From assembly GCA_035566015.1 (NCBI GenBank), contig DATMRS010000020.1, forward strand, positions 575,010-639,009: a stretch of DNA of 64,000 bases, given 5' to 3'. Below, piece by piece: positions 34,171 through 42,793 of the stretch (within the stretch, counting starts at the first letter, position 1; every line of letters begins with the position of its first letter). The notes under the pieces are model-generated. The model saw only the letters and a list, made by a program, of their open reading frames with translations. It was not told where the DNA came from and did not search any database. The DNA comes from DATMRS01 sp035566015. Lineage in GTDB: Bacteria > Pseudomonadota > Alphaproteobacteria > Sphingomonadales > Sphingomonadaceae. The position numbers and the translations under genes were made by a program.

Positions 34171-35058
34171 ATGCCCCCTCATTCGCTTTTCGCCATGCCG
34201 CCCGGTTTCACCGGATCGCCGCTCGACCGGCTCGATAATGAGCGCGACCATCCCGACATCTATGCGCAAAGGCGCGCCGATCCCCGCGCGCTGCTGCTGC
34301 GGCTCGACGATCTGGAGCCGGTGACGGACGAAGCGGGCGCGCTCGCCTGGGCGCCATTGGCCGAGGCGCCGGCGGATGCGGACCTTGCGCTGCTCGGGAC
34401 GATCGACGACCTGCCGCGATTCGTCGCGCTCACCCGCGATCATGGGCCGGGCGATCATGCGGCGCGCTGGCGGATGCTCGACGGTTTGCCCGCCGGTGAG
34501 GCGGCGACCTATGCCGCCGCGCGCAGCCTGGTCGACTGGCACGCGCGCCACGGCTTCTGTCCCAATTGCGGCACGCCGACGACGCCGTTTCGCGGCGGCT
34601 GGGCGCGCCGGTGCCCCCAGTGCAAGGCCGAACATTTCCCGCGCACCGATCCCGTCGTCATCATGCTGGCGGAACATGAAGGCCGCGTGCTCGTCGGCCG
34701 GCAGGCGCGCTTTCCGGCGGGCCGCTATTCGGCGCTGGCGGGCTTCGTCGAGGTGGGCGAATCGATGGAGGAGGCCGTCGCGCGCGAACTCAGCGAGGAA
34801 GCGGGCGTGCGCGTACTTTCGGTTCGCTATCTGGTGAGCCAGCCCTGGCCCTTCCCCTCCTCGCTGATGCTGGCCTGCGTCGCACCCGTCGAGTCGGATG
34901 CGCTGACGCTCGACAGGCATGAGCTGGAGGACGCCTTCTGGGTGACGCGCGCCGAAGTGCGCGCCGCGCTCGCCGGGGCGGAGGACGCGCGCTTCCTGCC
35001 CGCGACGCCGCAAGCGATCGCGCATACGCTGCTCAGCCTGTGGGCGGCGGCGGAATAA
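34171..35058 (+). CDS. nudC: NADH pyrophosphatase (Nudix, NudC)
   Basis: 295 aa. An N-terminal domain is followed by a zinc ribbon (CPNCGTPT...CPQCKAEHFPRTDP) and a Nudix box (GFVEVGESMEEAVARELSEE), then the NudC-type SQPWPFPSSLM. It hydrolyses NAD(H) to NMN(H) and AMP and can remove NAD caps from RNA. It lies 57 bases after mutY, possibly in one transcript; start 34171 has CGGAG upstream. Confidence 0.93.
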   Translation: MPPHSLFAMPPGFTGSPLDRLDNERDHPDIYAQRRADPRALLLRLDDLEPVTDEAGALAWAPLAEAPADADLALLGTIDDLPRFVALTRDHGPGDHAARWRMLDGLPAGEAATYAAARSLVDWHARHGFCPNCGTPTTPFRGGWARRCPQCKAEHFPRTDPVVIMLAEHEGRVLVGRQARFPAGRYSALAGFVEVGESMEEAVARELSEEAGVRVLSVRYLVSQPWPFPSSLMLACVAPVESDALTLDRHELEDAFWVTRAEVRAALAGAEDARFLPATPQAIAHTLLSLWAAAE

Positions 35059-35069
35059 CCAGTTTCCAC

Positions 35070-35163
35070 CCGCCATTCCGGCGAAAGCCGGAATCCACGG
35101 ATGGCGAGTCGATCGGTAATGGAGTGAGCCGAGTCCATGGACCCCGCCTTTGTCAGGGTGACG
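35070..35163. repeat. REP/BIME-like inverted repeat element, core type B
   Basis: The left end is cgccattccggcgaaagccg and the right end is accccgcctttgtcagggtg. The core includes ccacggatggcgagtcgatc and gccgagtccatgga, close to the element at 24758-24854. It lies between convergent nudC and pheA. Confidence 0.85.
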
Positions 35164-35176
35164 ATATCGCGAGGGT

Positions 35177-36076
35177 CTAATCGAGCGCGCGTGAACGAGC
35201 CTGCGGGTAGGTGCCGAGGATGCGGACCCATTTCGAATGGAAGGCCAGTTCCTCCAATGCGCGCGCGACGGGGGGATCGTCGGGATGCCCCTCTATGTCG
35301 GCGTAGAATTCGGTCGCGGTGAAGCGGCCGCCGCGCTGATAGCTTTCCAGCTTCGTCATGTTGACGCCGTTGGTCGCGAAGCCGCCCATCGCCTTGTAGA
35401 GCGCGGCGGGCACGTTCTTCACCTCGAACAGGAAGGTCGTCATCATCGGCCCGGCAGCACGCGCCTCCTCCGCCTCCAGCGCGAGGATGACGAAGCGCGT
35501 CATATTATGGTCGGCGTCCTCCAGCCCCTCGGCCAATATGTCGAGGCCGTAGAGATCGGCGGCAAGGCGCGGCGCGATCGCGGCGACCTCGGGCCGGGCG
35601 AGCGAGCGGACCATCGCCGCCGCGCCCGCCGTGTCGGGATAGCCTACCGCCTGTATGCCATGCCCGCGCAGCCAGTTGCGGCACTGGCCCAGCGCCTGCG
35701 GATGGCTCATCGCCTCGGCGATCTTCGCCTCGCGGTCGATGCCCATCAGGCAATAATGGATGGGGAGGAAAAATTCGCCGGTGATGACGAGTCCGGATTC
35801 GGGCAGCAGGAAGTGGATGTCGGCGACGCGGCCGTGCAGCGAATTTTCGATCGGGATCATCGCCCGGCCCGCGCGCATCTCGCGCACCGCGTCGATCGCG
35901 TCCTCGAAGCCGAAGCAGGGCAGCGGCGGCGCATCGGGGAAAGCGAGGTTCACCGCGATATGCGAATTGGCGCCGGGCGCGCCCTGAAAGGCGACCGCGC
36001 GCATCGGATCGGCAGCGGCGGCCTCGACCATTTCGGCGACGCGCGCACGGGCGGGGGCGGGGAAGGATTCCATCAT
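35177..36076 (-). CDS. pheA: Prephenate dehydratase
   Basis: 299 aa. The catalytic domain starts with VAFQGAPGANSH and includes MIPIENSLHGRV and the key threonine in NMTRFVIL. A C-terminal ACT domain (about 205-290) has the ESYQRGG phenylalanine-binding motif, so the enzyme is probably feedback-inhibited. It converts prephenate to phenylpyruvate. There is no fused chorismate mutase. Two ATGs lie at the start (36076, 36073). Confidence 0.94.
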   Translation of the reverse strand: MMESFPAPARARVAEMVEAAAADPMRAVAFQGAPGANSHIAVNLAFPDAPPLPCFGFEDAIDAVREMRAGRAMIPIENSLHGRVADIHFLLPESGLVITGEFFLPIHYCLMGIDREAKIAEAMSHPQALGQCRNWLRGHGIQAVGYPDTAGAAAMVRSLARPEVAAIAPRLAADLYGLDILAEGLEDADHNMTRFVILALEAEEARAAGPMMTTFLFEVKNVPAALYKAMGGFATNGVNMTKLESYQRGGRFTATEFYADIEGHPDDPPVARALEELAFHSKWVRILGTYPQARSRALD

Positions 36077-36194
36077 ACAGGCCAGCGCCTAGGCGGACAT
36101 CGATGTTGTCGCAAGCTTGCGATCCGGGGCCTCCGCCTCTAAAGGAACCGCGCTCGCCGGTTATCAGGGCCGGGTCCAGGAGGTTTCACGGGGC

Positions 36195-36875
36195 ATGGAC
36201 GACCGCAAGAATACGATTGCCGGCTGGGTTTTGGCGGCCGGTATCGCCGCTTTGGGCTTATCGATCGTGACGGGCGAATATTTTCGCGCCGAACGGCCCG
36301 AGAAGATGGGCTATACCGTCGAGGGCGTCGAGGAAGAGGGCGCCGGCGGCGCGGCGGAAGCCGAAAAGCCGATCGAATTCTATCTCGCCAGCGCCGATCC
36401 GGCGAAGGGCGCGACCGTGTTCAAGAAGTGCCAAGCCTGCCACACCGCCGAAAAGGGCGGCGCGAACGGCACCGGCCCGGATCTTTACGGTGTGGTCGGC
36501 GAGCCGCTTGCCCAAGGCCACGGCGGCTTCCCCTTCTCCGATGCGCTGAAAAGCAAGGGCGGCACCTGGGACTGGGACAATCTCAGCCAGTGGCTCAAAT
36601 CGCCCAAGACCTTCGCGCCGGGCACGAAGATGACGTTCGCGGGCCTTTCCAAGCCGGAAGACCGCGCCGACGTGATCGCCTATCTCAACCAGCATAGCGA
36701 TCATCCGCTGCCCATGCCGGCGGCCCCCGCCGAAGCGGCTGCGCCCGCCGCGGGCAACGAAGCCGGCAATGACGTTGCGCCGGCGGCCGGCGACGAAGCG
36801 GCGGCCAAGGCCACCGCCAATGAAGCCGCGCCCGCCGACAATGCGGCCGAGGCGGCGACCCCCGCGAAGAAATAA
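36195..36875 (+). CDS. Membrane-anchored c-type cytochrome
   Basis: 226 aa. One N-terminal membrane segment (about 9-27) anchors the protein. A class I cytochrome c domain (about 62-170) has haem site Cys79-x-x-Cys82-His83 and a likely Met ligand in GTKMTFAGL. The last ~55 residues are an Ala/Glu/Asn/Pro-rich low-complexity tail. It resembles CycM-type cytochrome c552, which carries electrons between the bc1 complex and a terminal oxidase. Start ATG 36195 lies after GGAGG; the upstream frame is not conserved. Confidence 0.9.
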   Translation: MDDRKNTIAGWVLAAGIAALGLSIVTGEYFRAERPEKMGYTVEGVEEEGAGGAAEAEKPIEFYLASADPAKGATVFKKCQACHTAEKGGANGTGPDLYGVVGEPLAQGHGGFPFSDALKSKGGTWDWDNLSQWLKSPKTFAPGTKMTFAGLSKPEDRADVIAYLNQHSDHPLPMPAAPAEAAAPAAGNEAGNDVAPAAGDEAAAKATANEAAPADNAAEAATPAKK

Positions 36876-36920
36876 GCGGATCGTTTAGGGCGCGGGGAGG
36901 CTTCTCCCCGGCGCCGCATC

Positions 36921-36946
36921 AAGGCCCTCGCCCTGCGGGGGCCTTT
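36921..36946 (+). terminator. Probable terminator after cytochrome c gene
   Basis: A hairpin AAGGCCC...GGGCCTT ends in four T, 45 bases after the stop. Another hairpin (GGGGA...TCCCC) lies just before it. The T tract is short, so strength is uncertain. Confidence 0.5.
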
Positions 36947-36964
36947 TGCTTAACCAACCGCCTC

Positions 36965-36994
36965 CCGTCATTCCGGCGAGAACCGGAATGACGG
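36965..36994. repeat. Solo REP-like palindrome
   Basis: A perfect 12-base inverted repeat, CCGTCATTCCGG-cgagaa-CCGGAATGACGG, the single-hairpin form of the repeat end seen elsewhere in the window. It lies between the convergent cytochrome c and LOG genes. Confidence 0.85.
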
Positions 36995-37006
36995 CGTGTG
37001 TTGACG

Positions 37007-37891
37007 TCAGCCGGTCTGCCCGTCCGCGCGTTTCCGGTCGCGATAATAGGTCGTCACATAGGACCACGCCTCATCGGCGGTTTCGGCGAAGTGGATGAGG
37101 CCGAGATCGTTCGCGGCGATCACCCCTTCCTCCACCAGCGCGTCGAAATTCACCACGCGCGTCCAGAAATCCTTGCCGAAGAAGAGGATCGGCAGCGGCG
37201 CCATCTTGCCGGTCTGGATCAGCGTCAGCAGCTCGAACGTCTCGTCGAACGTGCCGAAACCGCCGGGAAAGACCGCGACGGCGCGCGCGCGCAGCAGGAA
37301 ATGCATCTTCCTCAGCGCGAAATAATGGAACTGGAAGCTGAGCGACGGCGTCACATAGGCGTTGGGCGCCTGTTCGTGCGGCAGGACGATGTTGAGCCCG
37401 ATCGAATCGGCGCCGATATCGGCCGCGCCGCGATTCGCCGCCTCCATGATCGACGGGCCGCCGCCCGAGCAGACGACGAACTGCCGCTTGCCTTCCTCAT
37501 CGACGGCGCATTCGCTCGCCAGCCGCGCCAGCGCGCGCGCCTCGCCATAATATTTCGACTTGGCCTTCAACCGTTCGGCGATCGCGCGCTGCGTGTCGGT
37601 TTTCGCGGCGGCGACCAGCGCGTCGGCGCGCTCGGGATCGGGGATGCGCGCGGAGCCGTAGAAGACGAAGGTCGATCCGATATTCGCCTCCTCCAACAGC
37701 AACTCGGGCTTGAGCAGCTCAAGCTGGAAGCGGACCGGGCGCAGATCCTCCCGCAGCAGGAAATCCTCATCCTGAAAGGCGAGGCGATAGGCGGGGTCGG
37801 TGGTCTGCGGCAGCGGCGTCGCCTTGCGGGCGGAGGCCGCGTCCTCCTTGGCAGGCGGAAAGACGCGCTTGGGAACCTGGGGATCGGTCAT
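37007..37891 (-). CDS. LOG family (TIGR00730-like) nucleotide phosphoribohydrolase
   Basis: 294 aa. Rossmann-type lysine-decarboxylase-like fold with the LOG motif PGGFGTFDE and the substrate arginine region VVCSGGGPSIMEAANRGA. LOG proteins hydrolyse cytokinin riboside monophosphates or AMP-like nucleotides to the base. It is a long form with ~70 extra N-terminal residues, often seen in proteobacteria. The physiological substrate is not known. Confidence 0.85.
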   Translation of the reverse strand: MTDPQVPKRVFPPAKEDAASARKATPLPQTTDPAYRLAFQDEDFLLREDLRPVRFQLELLKPELLLEEANIGSTFVFYGSARIPDPERADALVAAAKTDTQRAIAERLKAKSKYYGEARALARLASECAVDEEGKRQFVVCSGGGPSIMEAANRGAADIGADSIGLNIVLPHEQAPNAYVTPSLSFQFHYFALRKMHFLLRARAVAVFPGGFGTFDETFELLTLIQTGKMAPLPILFFGKDFWTRVVNFDALVEEGVIAANDLGLIHFAETADEAWSYVTTYYRDRKRADGQTG

Positions 37892-37951
37892 TGGAGAAAG
37901 AGAGGCCTCAAGAAGGGCGAAAAAGGCGGGGCGGGCCGGACGGCGCGCGTG

Positions 37952-38602
37952 TTATCGACAATAAGGGCCGTTCGGTCCCATGTCGAAATGTAAATGGTTA
38001 TAATGGTTGCGGTCGCCGTCGGGGCTGATGCCGATCGCGAAGCGCCGGCACCCCGCCTTGAACACGGCGCGCAGGAAATTGCGGACATTCTCGTCCGGCC
38101 CGTTCCATCCCTGCTCGACCGTGATCCGCCGCCCGTTGGCAAGCTGGAAGGCGGCGATGTCCACCGCATTGGCGAGGCCGTGCTGCGACAGCTTCCCACC
38201 CGCGCGATTGTTGATAGGCCGGCAATTATAGGTGCCGAAACTCTCGATCTTCACGACGCGCGAATCGAGCCAGGCGAGCGCGGCATTCTGCACCGCCTCG
38301 TTCACCCAGGCCGAAAAGCGTTCGGCGAGACGGCATTTCATTGCGCCGAGATTCGTGACGGGGATGCCCACCGCATTGAGTTGCACCGCGCCCGTCGCCG
38401 AGCAGCCATTGCCGAAATAGCGATCGGGCAGCAGCGTATATTCCGCCCCATAGCGGCCGAGATCGGCAAGGCACTGGCGCAGGTTCGCATCCGGCGCGGG
38501 CCGGCTGGCCTGTACGCGATGGCCAGCCGGCCTCGATTTCGGCGCTCCGACGCAGCCGGCGAGGGCCAGCGCCAGCACCAGCGATAAACCCCCGCTCCGC
38601 AT
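37952..38602 (-). CDS. Extensin-like C-terminal domain lipoprotein
   Basis: 216 aa. A lipobox (LALAGC, Cys17) is followed by an extensin-like domain typical of alphaproteobacteria: CSATGAVQLNAVGIPV, FSAWVNEAVQNAA, FGTYNCRPINNR, SQHGLANAVDIAAF and HYNHLHFDMG. The His/Asp pattern (QHGLANAVDI, NHLHFD) looks like a VanY/LAS-type metallopeptidase site, suggesting cell-wall hydrolysis. That is inference; no activity is established that I know of. Confidence 0.8.
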   Translation of the reverse strand: MRSGGLSLVLALALAGCVGAPKSRPAGHRVQASRPAPDANLRQCLADLGRYGAEYTLLPDRYFGNGCSATGAVQLNAVGIPVTNLGAMKCRLAERFSAWVNEAVQNAALAWLDSRVVKIESFGTYNCRPINNRAGGKLSQHGLANAVDIAAFQLANGRRITVEQGWNGPDENVRNFLRAVFKAGCRRFAIGISPDGDRNHYNHLHFDMGPNGPYCR

Positions 38603-38698
38603 TGCCGGAGACGCTGAAGCCGCCGAGTCGCGCCGTCAATCGCGCCTGAGTCGAACCGGGGCAGGGACGCGGCGGACGGACGGCGACGGGCGAGGCGG

Positions 38699-38726
38699 TT
38701 GACAGGCGCGCCGGCGCCTCTAGAAG
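38699..38726 (+). promoter_or_regulatory. Promoter of serC
   Basis: TTGACA at 38699-38704 and TAGAAG at 38721-38726, 16 bases apart. Initiation would fall near 38732, giving a ~50-nt leader. The consensus -35 is striking in this GC-rich context. Confidence 0.5.
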
Positions 38727-38731
38727 CGCGG

Positions 38732-38782
38732 GCGGGCCACGCCGTCCCAACGCGGCGCGTGCTCTCTGTGAGGAGAGTCTAT
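38732..38782 (+). promoter_or_regulatory. Possible serC leader RNA motif
   Basis: The leader can fold into CACGCCG...CGGCGCGTG and then CTCTC-tgtgag-GAGAG. The second hairpin buries the ribosome site AGGAG immediately before the serC ATG. Position and layout resemble the serC RNA motif described upstream of serC in alphaproteobacteria. I cannot align it to the published consensus here. Confidence 0.4.
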
Positions 38783-39937
38783 ATGACTGATGTTGCCCGC
38801 CCGGCGATCAAGCCGGCGCGTCCTTTCTTTTCTTCCGGCCCCTGCGCAAAGCCGCCCGGCTGGGCCCCCGAACATCTCGCCACCGGATCGCTCGGCCGCT
38901 CGCACCGCTCGAAGCTCGGCAAGAGCCGACTCGGCTATGCGATCGACCTGACGCGCGAGATATTGGGCGTGCCCGCCGATTATCGCATCGGCATCGTCCC
39001 CGGTTCGGATACCGGCGCGGTCGAAATGGCGATGTGGTCGATGCTCGGCGAACGGCCGGTGACGATGGCCGCCTGGGAAAGCTTCGGCGAAGGCTGGGTG
39101 ACGGATGCGGTCAAGCAGCTCGGCCTCGACGCGACGGTGCTCCGCGCGCCTTATGGCGAGCTGCCCGATCTGGCGTCGATCGATCAGGCGGGTGACGTCA
39201 TCTTCACCTGGAACGGCACCACGTCGGGCGTTCGCGTTCCCGATGGCGACTGGATTCGCGATGATCGCGAAGGCCTGATGTTCGCCGACGCGACCTCGGC
39301 CTGCTTCGCGCAGGACATCGCCTGGGACAAGCTCGACGTCATCACCTTCTCCTGGCAGAAAGTGCTGGGCGGCGAGGGCGGCCACGGCATGCTGATCCTC
39401 AGCCCACGCGCGGTCGCGCGGCTGGAAAGCTACGCGCCGAAGCGGCCGCTGCCGAAGATTTTCCGCATGACCAAGGGCGGCAAGCTCAATGAAGCGATCT
39501 TCAAGGGCGACACGATCAACACGCCCTCGATGCTCGCGGTCGAGGATTATATCTGGTCGCTCGAATGGGCGAAGGGGCTGGGCGGCCTGCCCGCGCTGAT
39601 CGCGCGCGCCAACGCCAATGCCGCCGCCCTCGACGCCTGGGTGCAGAAGACCGACTGGGTCGATCATCTCGCCGCCGATCCGGCATCGCGTTCGAACACC
39701 AGCGTCTGCCTGAAATTCTCCGACGCGGCGGTTGCCGGCCTCGACGATGCCGCCAAGCAGGCGCTCGTCAAGAAGATGGCGGCGCTGCTGGAAGCGGAAG
39801 ACGCGGCCTATGACATCGCCGGTTATCGCGATGCGCCCCCGGGAATCCGCATCTGGTGCGGCGCCACGGTGGACACCGCCGATATCGAGGCGCTCGGCCC
39901 CTGGCTCGACTGGGCCTGGACGCAGGCGCGCGCCTGA
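38783..39937 (+). CDS. serC: Phosphoserine aminotransferase
   Basis: 384 aa, class V aminotransferase of the alphaproteobacterial SerC type. The PLP lysine is Lys193 in TFSWQKVLGGEGGHG; GSDTGAVEMAMWSMLG and TWNGTTSGVR are family motifs. It converts 3-phosphohydroxypyruvate to phosphoserine with glutamate. The ATG at 38783 follows AGGAG. serA follows 91 bases later, so the two serine-pathway genes are in order serC-serA. Confidence 0.95.
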   Translation: MTDVARPAIKPARPFFSSGPCAKPPGWAPEHLATGSLGRSHRSKLGKSRLGYAIDLTREILGVPADYRIGIVPGSDTGAVEMAMWSMLGERPVTMAAWESFGEGWVTDAVKQLGLDATVLRAPYGELPDLASIDQAGDVIFTWNGTTSGVRVPDGDWIRDDREGLMFADATSACFAQDIAWDKLDVITFSWQKVLGGEGGHGMLILSPRAVARLESYAPKRPLPKIFRMTKGGKLNEAIFKGDTINTPSMLAVEDYIWSLEWAKGLGGLPALIARANANAAALDAWVQKTDWVDHLAADPASRSNTSVCLKFSDAAVAGLDDAAKQALVKKMAALLEAEDAAYDIAGYRDAPPGIRIWCGATVDTADIEALGPWLDWAWTQARA

Positions 39938-40028
39938 TCCGTCGTCTTCCATTCTGAGTCGCTCCACGCGGGGCGACCCCCATCGCCGGCCGCCCGACGC
40001 GGCGCGATGAACAGAGAAAGCCAGTTTC

Positions 40029-41612
40029 ATGCCCAAGGTACTTATTTCCGACAAGATGGACCCCAAGGCCGCCCAGATCTTCCGCGAGCGGGGGATCGAG
40101 GTGGACGAGATCACCGGCAAGACGCCCGACGAGCTGAAGGCGATCATCGGCCAATATGACGGCCTCGCCATCCGTTCGGCGACGAAGGTGACGAAGGATA
40201 TCCTCGAGGCCGCGACCAATCTGAAGGTGGTCGGCCGCGCCGGCATCGGCGTCGACAATGTCGATATCCCCGCCGCGTCGGCGAAGGGCGTCGTTGTGAT
40301 GAACACGCCGTTCGGCAACTCGATCACGACGGCGGAGCACGCCATCGCGCTGATGTTCGCGCTGGCCCGCGACCTGCCCGAGGCCGACCGCTCGACCCAG
40401 GCCGGCAAGTGGGAGAAGAACCGCTTCATGGGCGTCGAGGTGACGTCCAAGACGCTGGGCCTGATCGGCGCGGGCAATATCGGCTCGATCGTCGCCGAGC
40501 GCGCGCTGGGCCTGAAGATGAAGGTGGTCGCCTATGATCCCTTCCTGACGCCCGAGCGCGCGATCGATCTCGGCGTCGAGAAGGTGACGCTCGACGAATT
40601 GCTGGCGCGCGCCGACTTCATCACGATCCACACCCCGCTGACCGACGCGACGCGCAACATCCTCTCGCGCGAGGCGCTGGCCAAGACCAAGCCGGGCGTG
40701 CGCATCATCAACTGCGCGCGCGGCGGCCTGATCGACGAGGAGGCGCTGAAGGAGGCGCTCGATTCGGGCCATGTCGCGGGCGCGGCGCTCGACGTCTTCG
40801 TCAAGGAGCCGGCGAAGGAATCGCCGCTGTTCGGCACGCCGGGCTTCATCTCGACGCCGCACCTCGGCGCGTCGACGAGCGAAGCGCAGGTCAATGTCGC
40901 GATTCAGGTGGCCGAGCAGATGTCCGACTATCTGCTGAACGGCGGCGTCACCAACGCGCTCAACATGCCCTCGCTGTCGGCCGAGGAAGCGCCGAAGCTC
41001 AAGCCCTATATGGCGCTTGCCGAGCGGCTGGGCACGCTCGTCGGCCAGCTCGAGAGCGATGCGATCAAGGCGGTGGCGATCGAGGTCGAGGGCGCGGCCG
41101 CCGAACTGAACCAGAAGCCGATCACCGGCGCGGTGCTCGCCGGGCTGATGCGCGTCTATTCGGACACGGTGAACATGGTCAACGCGCCCTTCCTCGCGAA
41201 GGAACGCGGCCTCGACGTGCGCGAGGTGCGCCATGAGCGGCAGGGCGATTATCACACGCTCGTCCGTGTCGCGATCACCACCGCCACTGGCGAGAAGTCG
41301 GTCGCCGGCACGCTTTTCGCGAACAGCGAGCCGCGCCTCGTCGAGATTTTCGGCGTGAAGGTCGAGGCCGATCTCGACGGCCAGATGCTCTATATCGTCA
41401 ATGAGGACGCGCCGGGCTTCATCGGCCGGCTCGGTTCGACGCTGGGCGAGGCGGGCGTCAACATCGGCACCTTCCATCTCGGCCGCCGCGCGGCGGGTGG
41501 CGAGGCGGTGCTGCTGCTCTCGGTCGACTCGCCCGTCGAGGAACCGGTGATGTGGGCGGTCTGTCGCCTGCCGGGCGTCAAGACGGTGAAGGCGCTGAGG
41601 TTCGACGCGTGA
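40029..41612 (+). CDS. serA: D-3-phosphoglycerate dehydrogenase
   Basis: 527 aa, long form. The NAD domain has GLIGAGNIGS, with catalytic Arg in NCARGG, Glu and His in the STPHLGAST segment. An intervening (ASB) domain at about 320-450 and a C-terminal ACT domain (LYIVNEDAPGFIGRLGSTLG) provide serine feedback control. It catalyses the first step of serine synthesis. hisZ starts ten bases after its stop. Confidence 0.95.
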   Translation: MPKVLISDKMDPKAAQIFRERGIEVDEITGKTPDELKAIIGQYDGLAIRSATKVTKDILEAATNLKVVGRAGIGVDNVDIPAASAKGVVVMNTPFGNSITTAEHAIALMFALARDLPEADRSTQAGKWEKNRFMGVEVTSKTLGLIGAGNIGSIVAERALGLKMKVVAYDPFLTPERAIDLGVEKVTLDELLARADFITIHTPLTDATRNILSREALAKTKPGVRIINCARGGLIDEEALKEALDSGHVAGAALDVFVKEPAKESPLFGTPGFISTPHLGASTSEAQVNVAIQVAEQMSDYLLNGGVTNALNMPSLSAEEAPKLKPYMALAERLGTLVGQLESDAIKAVAIEVEGAAAELNQKPITGAVLAGLMRVYSDTVNMVNAPFLAKERGLDVREVRHERQGDYHTLVRVAITTATGEKSVAGTLFANSEPRLVEIFGVKVEADLDGQMLYIVNEDAPGFIGRLGSTLGEAGVNIGTFHLGRRAAGGEAVLLLSVDSPVEEPVMWAVCRLPGVKTVKALRFDA

Positions 41613-41622
41613 GCATCGGCGC

Positions 41623-42741
41623 ATGACGTCCGGCCTCCTCCCCGTCGGCCTGCGCGATCGGCTGCCGCCGGAGGCGGAGGCGGCGTCACGCCTGTTGCAT
41701 CGCGTAATCGTCGCGATCGGGCGGCACGGCTATGAGCGCGTGTCGCCCCCGCTCGCCGAGTTCGAAGACGAGCTTGTCGGGCGGCTCAAATCGGCGCGCG
41801 CGCAGGATCTGCTGCGCTTCGTCGATCCGGTGTCGCAGCGCACGCTGGCGCTGCGGCCCGACATCACCGCGCAGGTCGGCCGCATCGCCGCCACCCGCAT
41901 GGGGCATCGCGCCCGGCCGTTGCGGCTGGCTTATGGCGGGCCGGTGGTGAAGCTGCGCGCGACGCAGCTCAATCCGCAGCGCGAACTGATCCAGGCCGGC
42001 GCCGAACTGATCGGCAGCGATTCAGTGGCGGCCGCGATCGAGCTGCTCGACGTCGCGATCGAGGCGCTGGAGACGGCCGGCGTCACCGCGCTGACCGTCG
42101 ATCTCACCCTGCCCGACCTCGTCGAGACGCTGAGCAAAGGCGCGCTGCCGCTCGACGCGAGCCGGCTGGCCGAGGTGCGCGCCGCGCTCGACGCCAAGGA
42201 TGCGGGCCGCCTCACCGCGCTCGACGCCGCCGCCTATCTGCCGTTCATCGACGCCGCCGGCCCGATCGTCCCCGCGCTCACGCGACTGCGGGCGCTGGGG
42301 ATCGACGCGATCGCCTCGCGCCTCGACGCGATAGAGGCGATCGCCGCCGCGCTGGGCGATCGCGTGACGCTGACGCTCGATCCCACCGAGCGGCACGGCT
42401 TCGAATATCAAAGCTGGATCGGCTTTTCGCTGTTCGGCTGCGGCGCATCGGGCGAGCCGCTGGCGAGCGAGGTGGGCCGCGGCGGCAGCTATGCCGTCGT
42501 CCACGACAATCGCGAGGAGGCCGCGATCGGCTTCTCCCTCTATATCGACCCGCTGGTCGATGCGGGGCTGGGGCGCGAGCCGCGCCGCCGGCTCTTCCTG
42601 CCGCTGGGCGCCGATCCGGCCGCCGCCGCGCGTCTGCGCGCCGAGGGCTGGACGACGATCGCCGCGCTTTCGGACCGGGACGATGCCGCCGCGCTCGGTT
42701 GTTCGCATCGGCTGGTGGCGGGCGAGGCGCTTCCCCTCTAG
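41623..42741 (+). CDS. hisZ: ATP phosphoribosyltransferase regulatory subunit HisZ
   Basis: 372 aa, a histidyl-tRNA-synthetase-like protein without the anticodon-binding domain. LPVGLRDRLPPEAE and RPDITAQVGRIAATRM match HisZ motifs 1-2; GGSYAVVHDNREEAAIGFSLYID lies near the C-terminus. It combines with a short HisG to form active ATP phosphoribosyltransferase, the first enzyme of histidine synthesis. hisG is not in this window. Confidence 0.88.
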   Translation: MTSGLLPVGLRDRLPPEAEAASRLLHRVIVAIGRHGYERVSPPLAEFEDELVGRLKSARAQDLLRFVDPVSQRTLALRPDITAQVGRIAATRMGHRARPLRLAYGGPVVKLRATQLNPQRELIQAGAELIGSDSVAAAIELLDVAIEALETAGVTALTVDLTLPDLVETLSKGALPLDASRLAEVRAALDAKDAGRLTALDAAAYLPFIDAAGPIVPALTRLRALGIDAIASRLDAIEAIAAALGDRVTLTLDPTERHGFEYQSWIGFSLFGCGASGEPLASEVGRGGSYAVVHDNREEAAIGFSLYIDPLVDAGLGREPRRRLFLPLGADPAAAARLRAEGWTTIAALSDRDDAAALGCSHRLVAGEALPL

Positions 42742-42793
42742 AGAGGGGCCGCCCGCTGGCCTGGTGGGCGCGAAAACGAAGGAAATCGTGGAA

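Noticed and set aside
39768..41624. 618-codon minus-strand frame opposite serA
   Set aside because: A GC-codon shadow of serA; no recognisable domain and no ribosome site.
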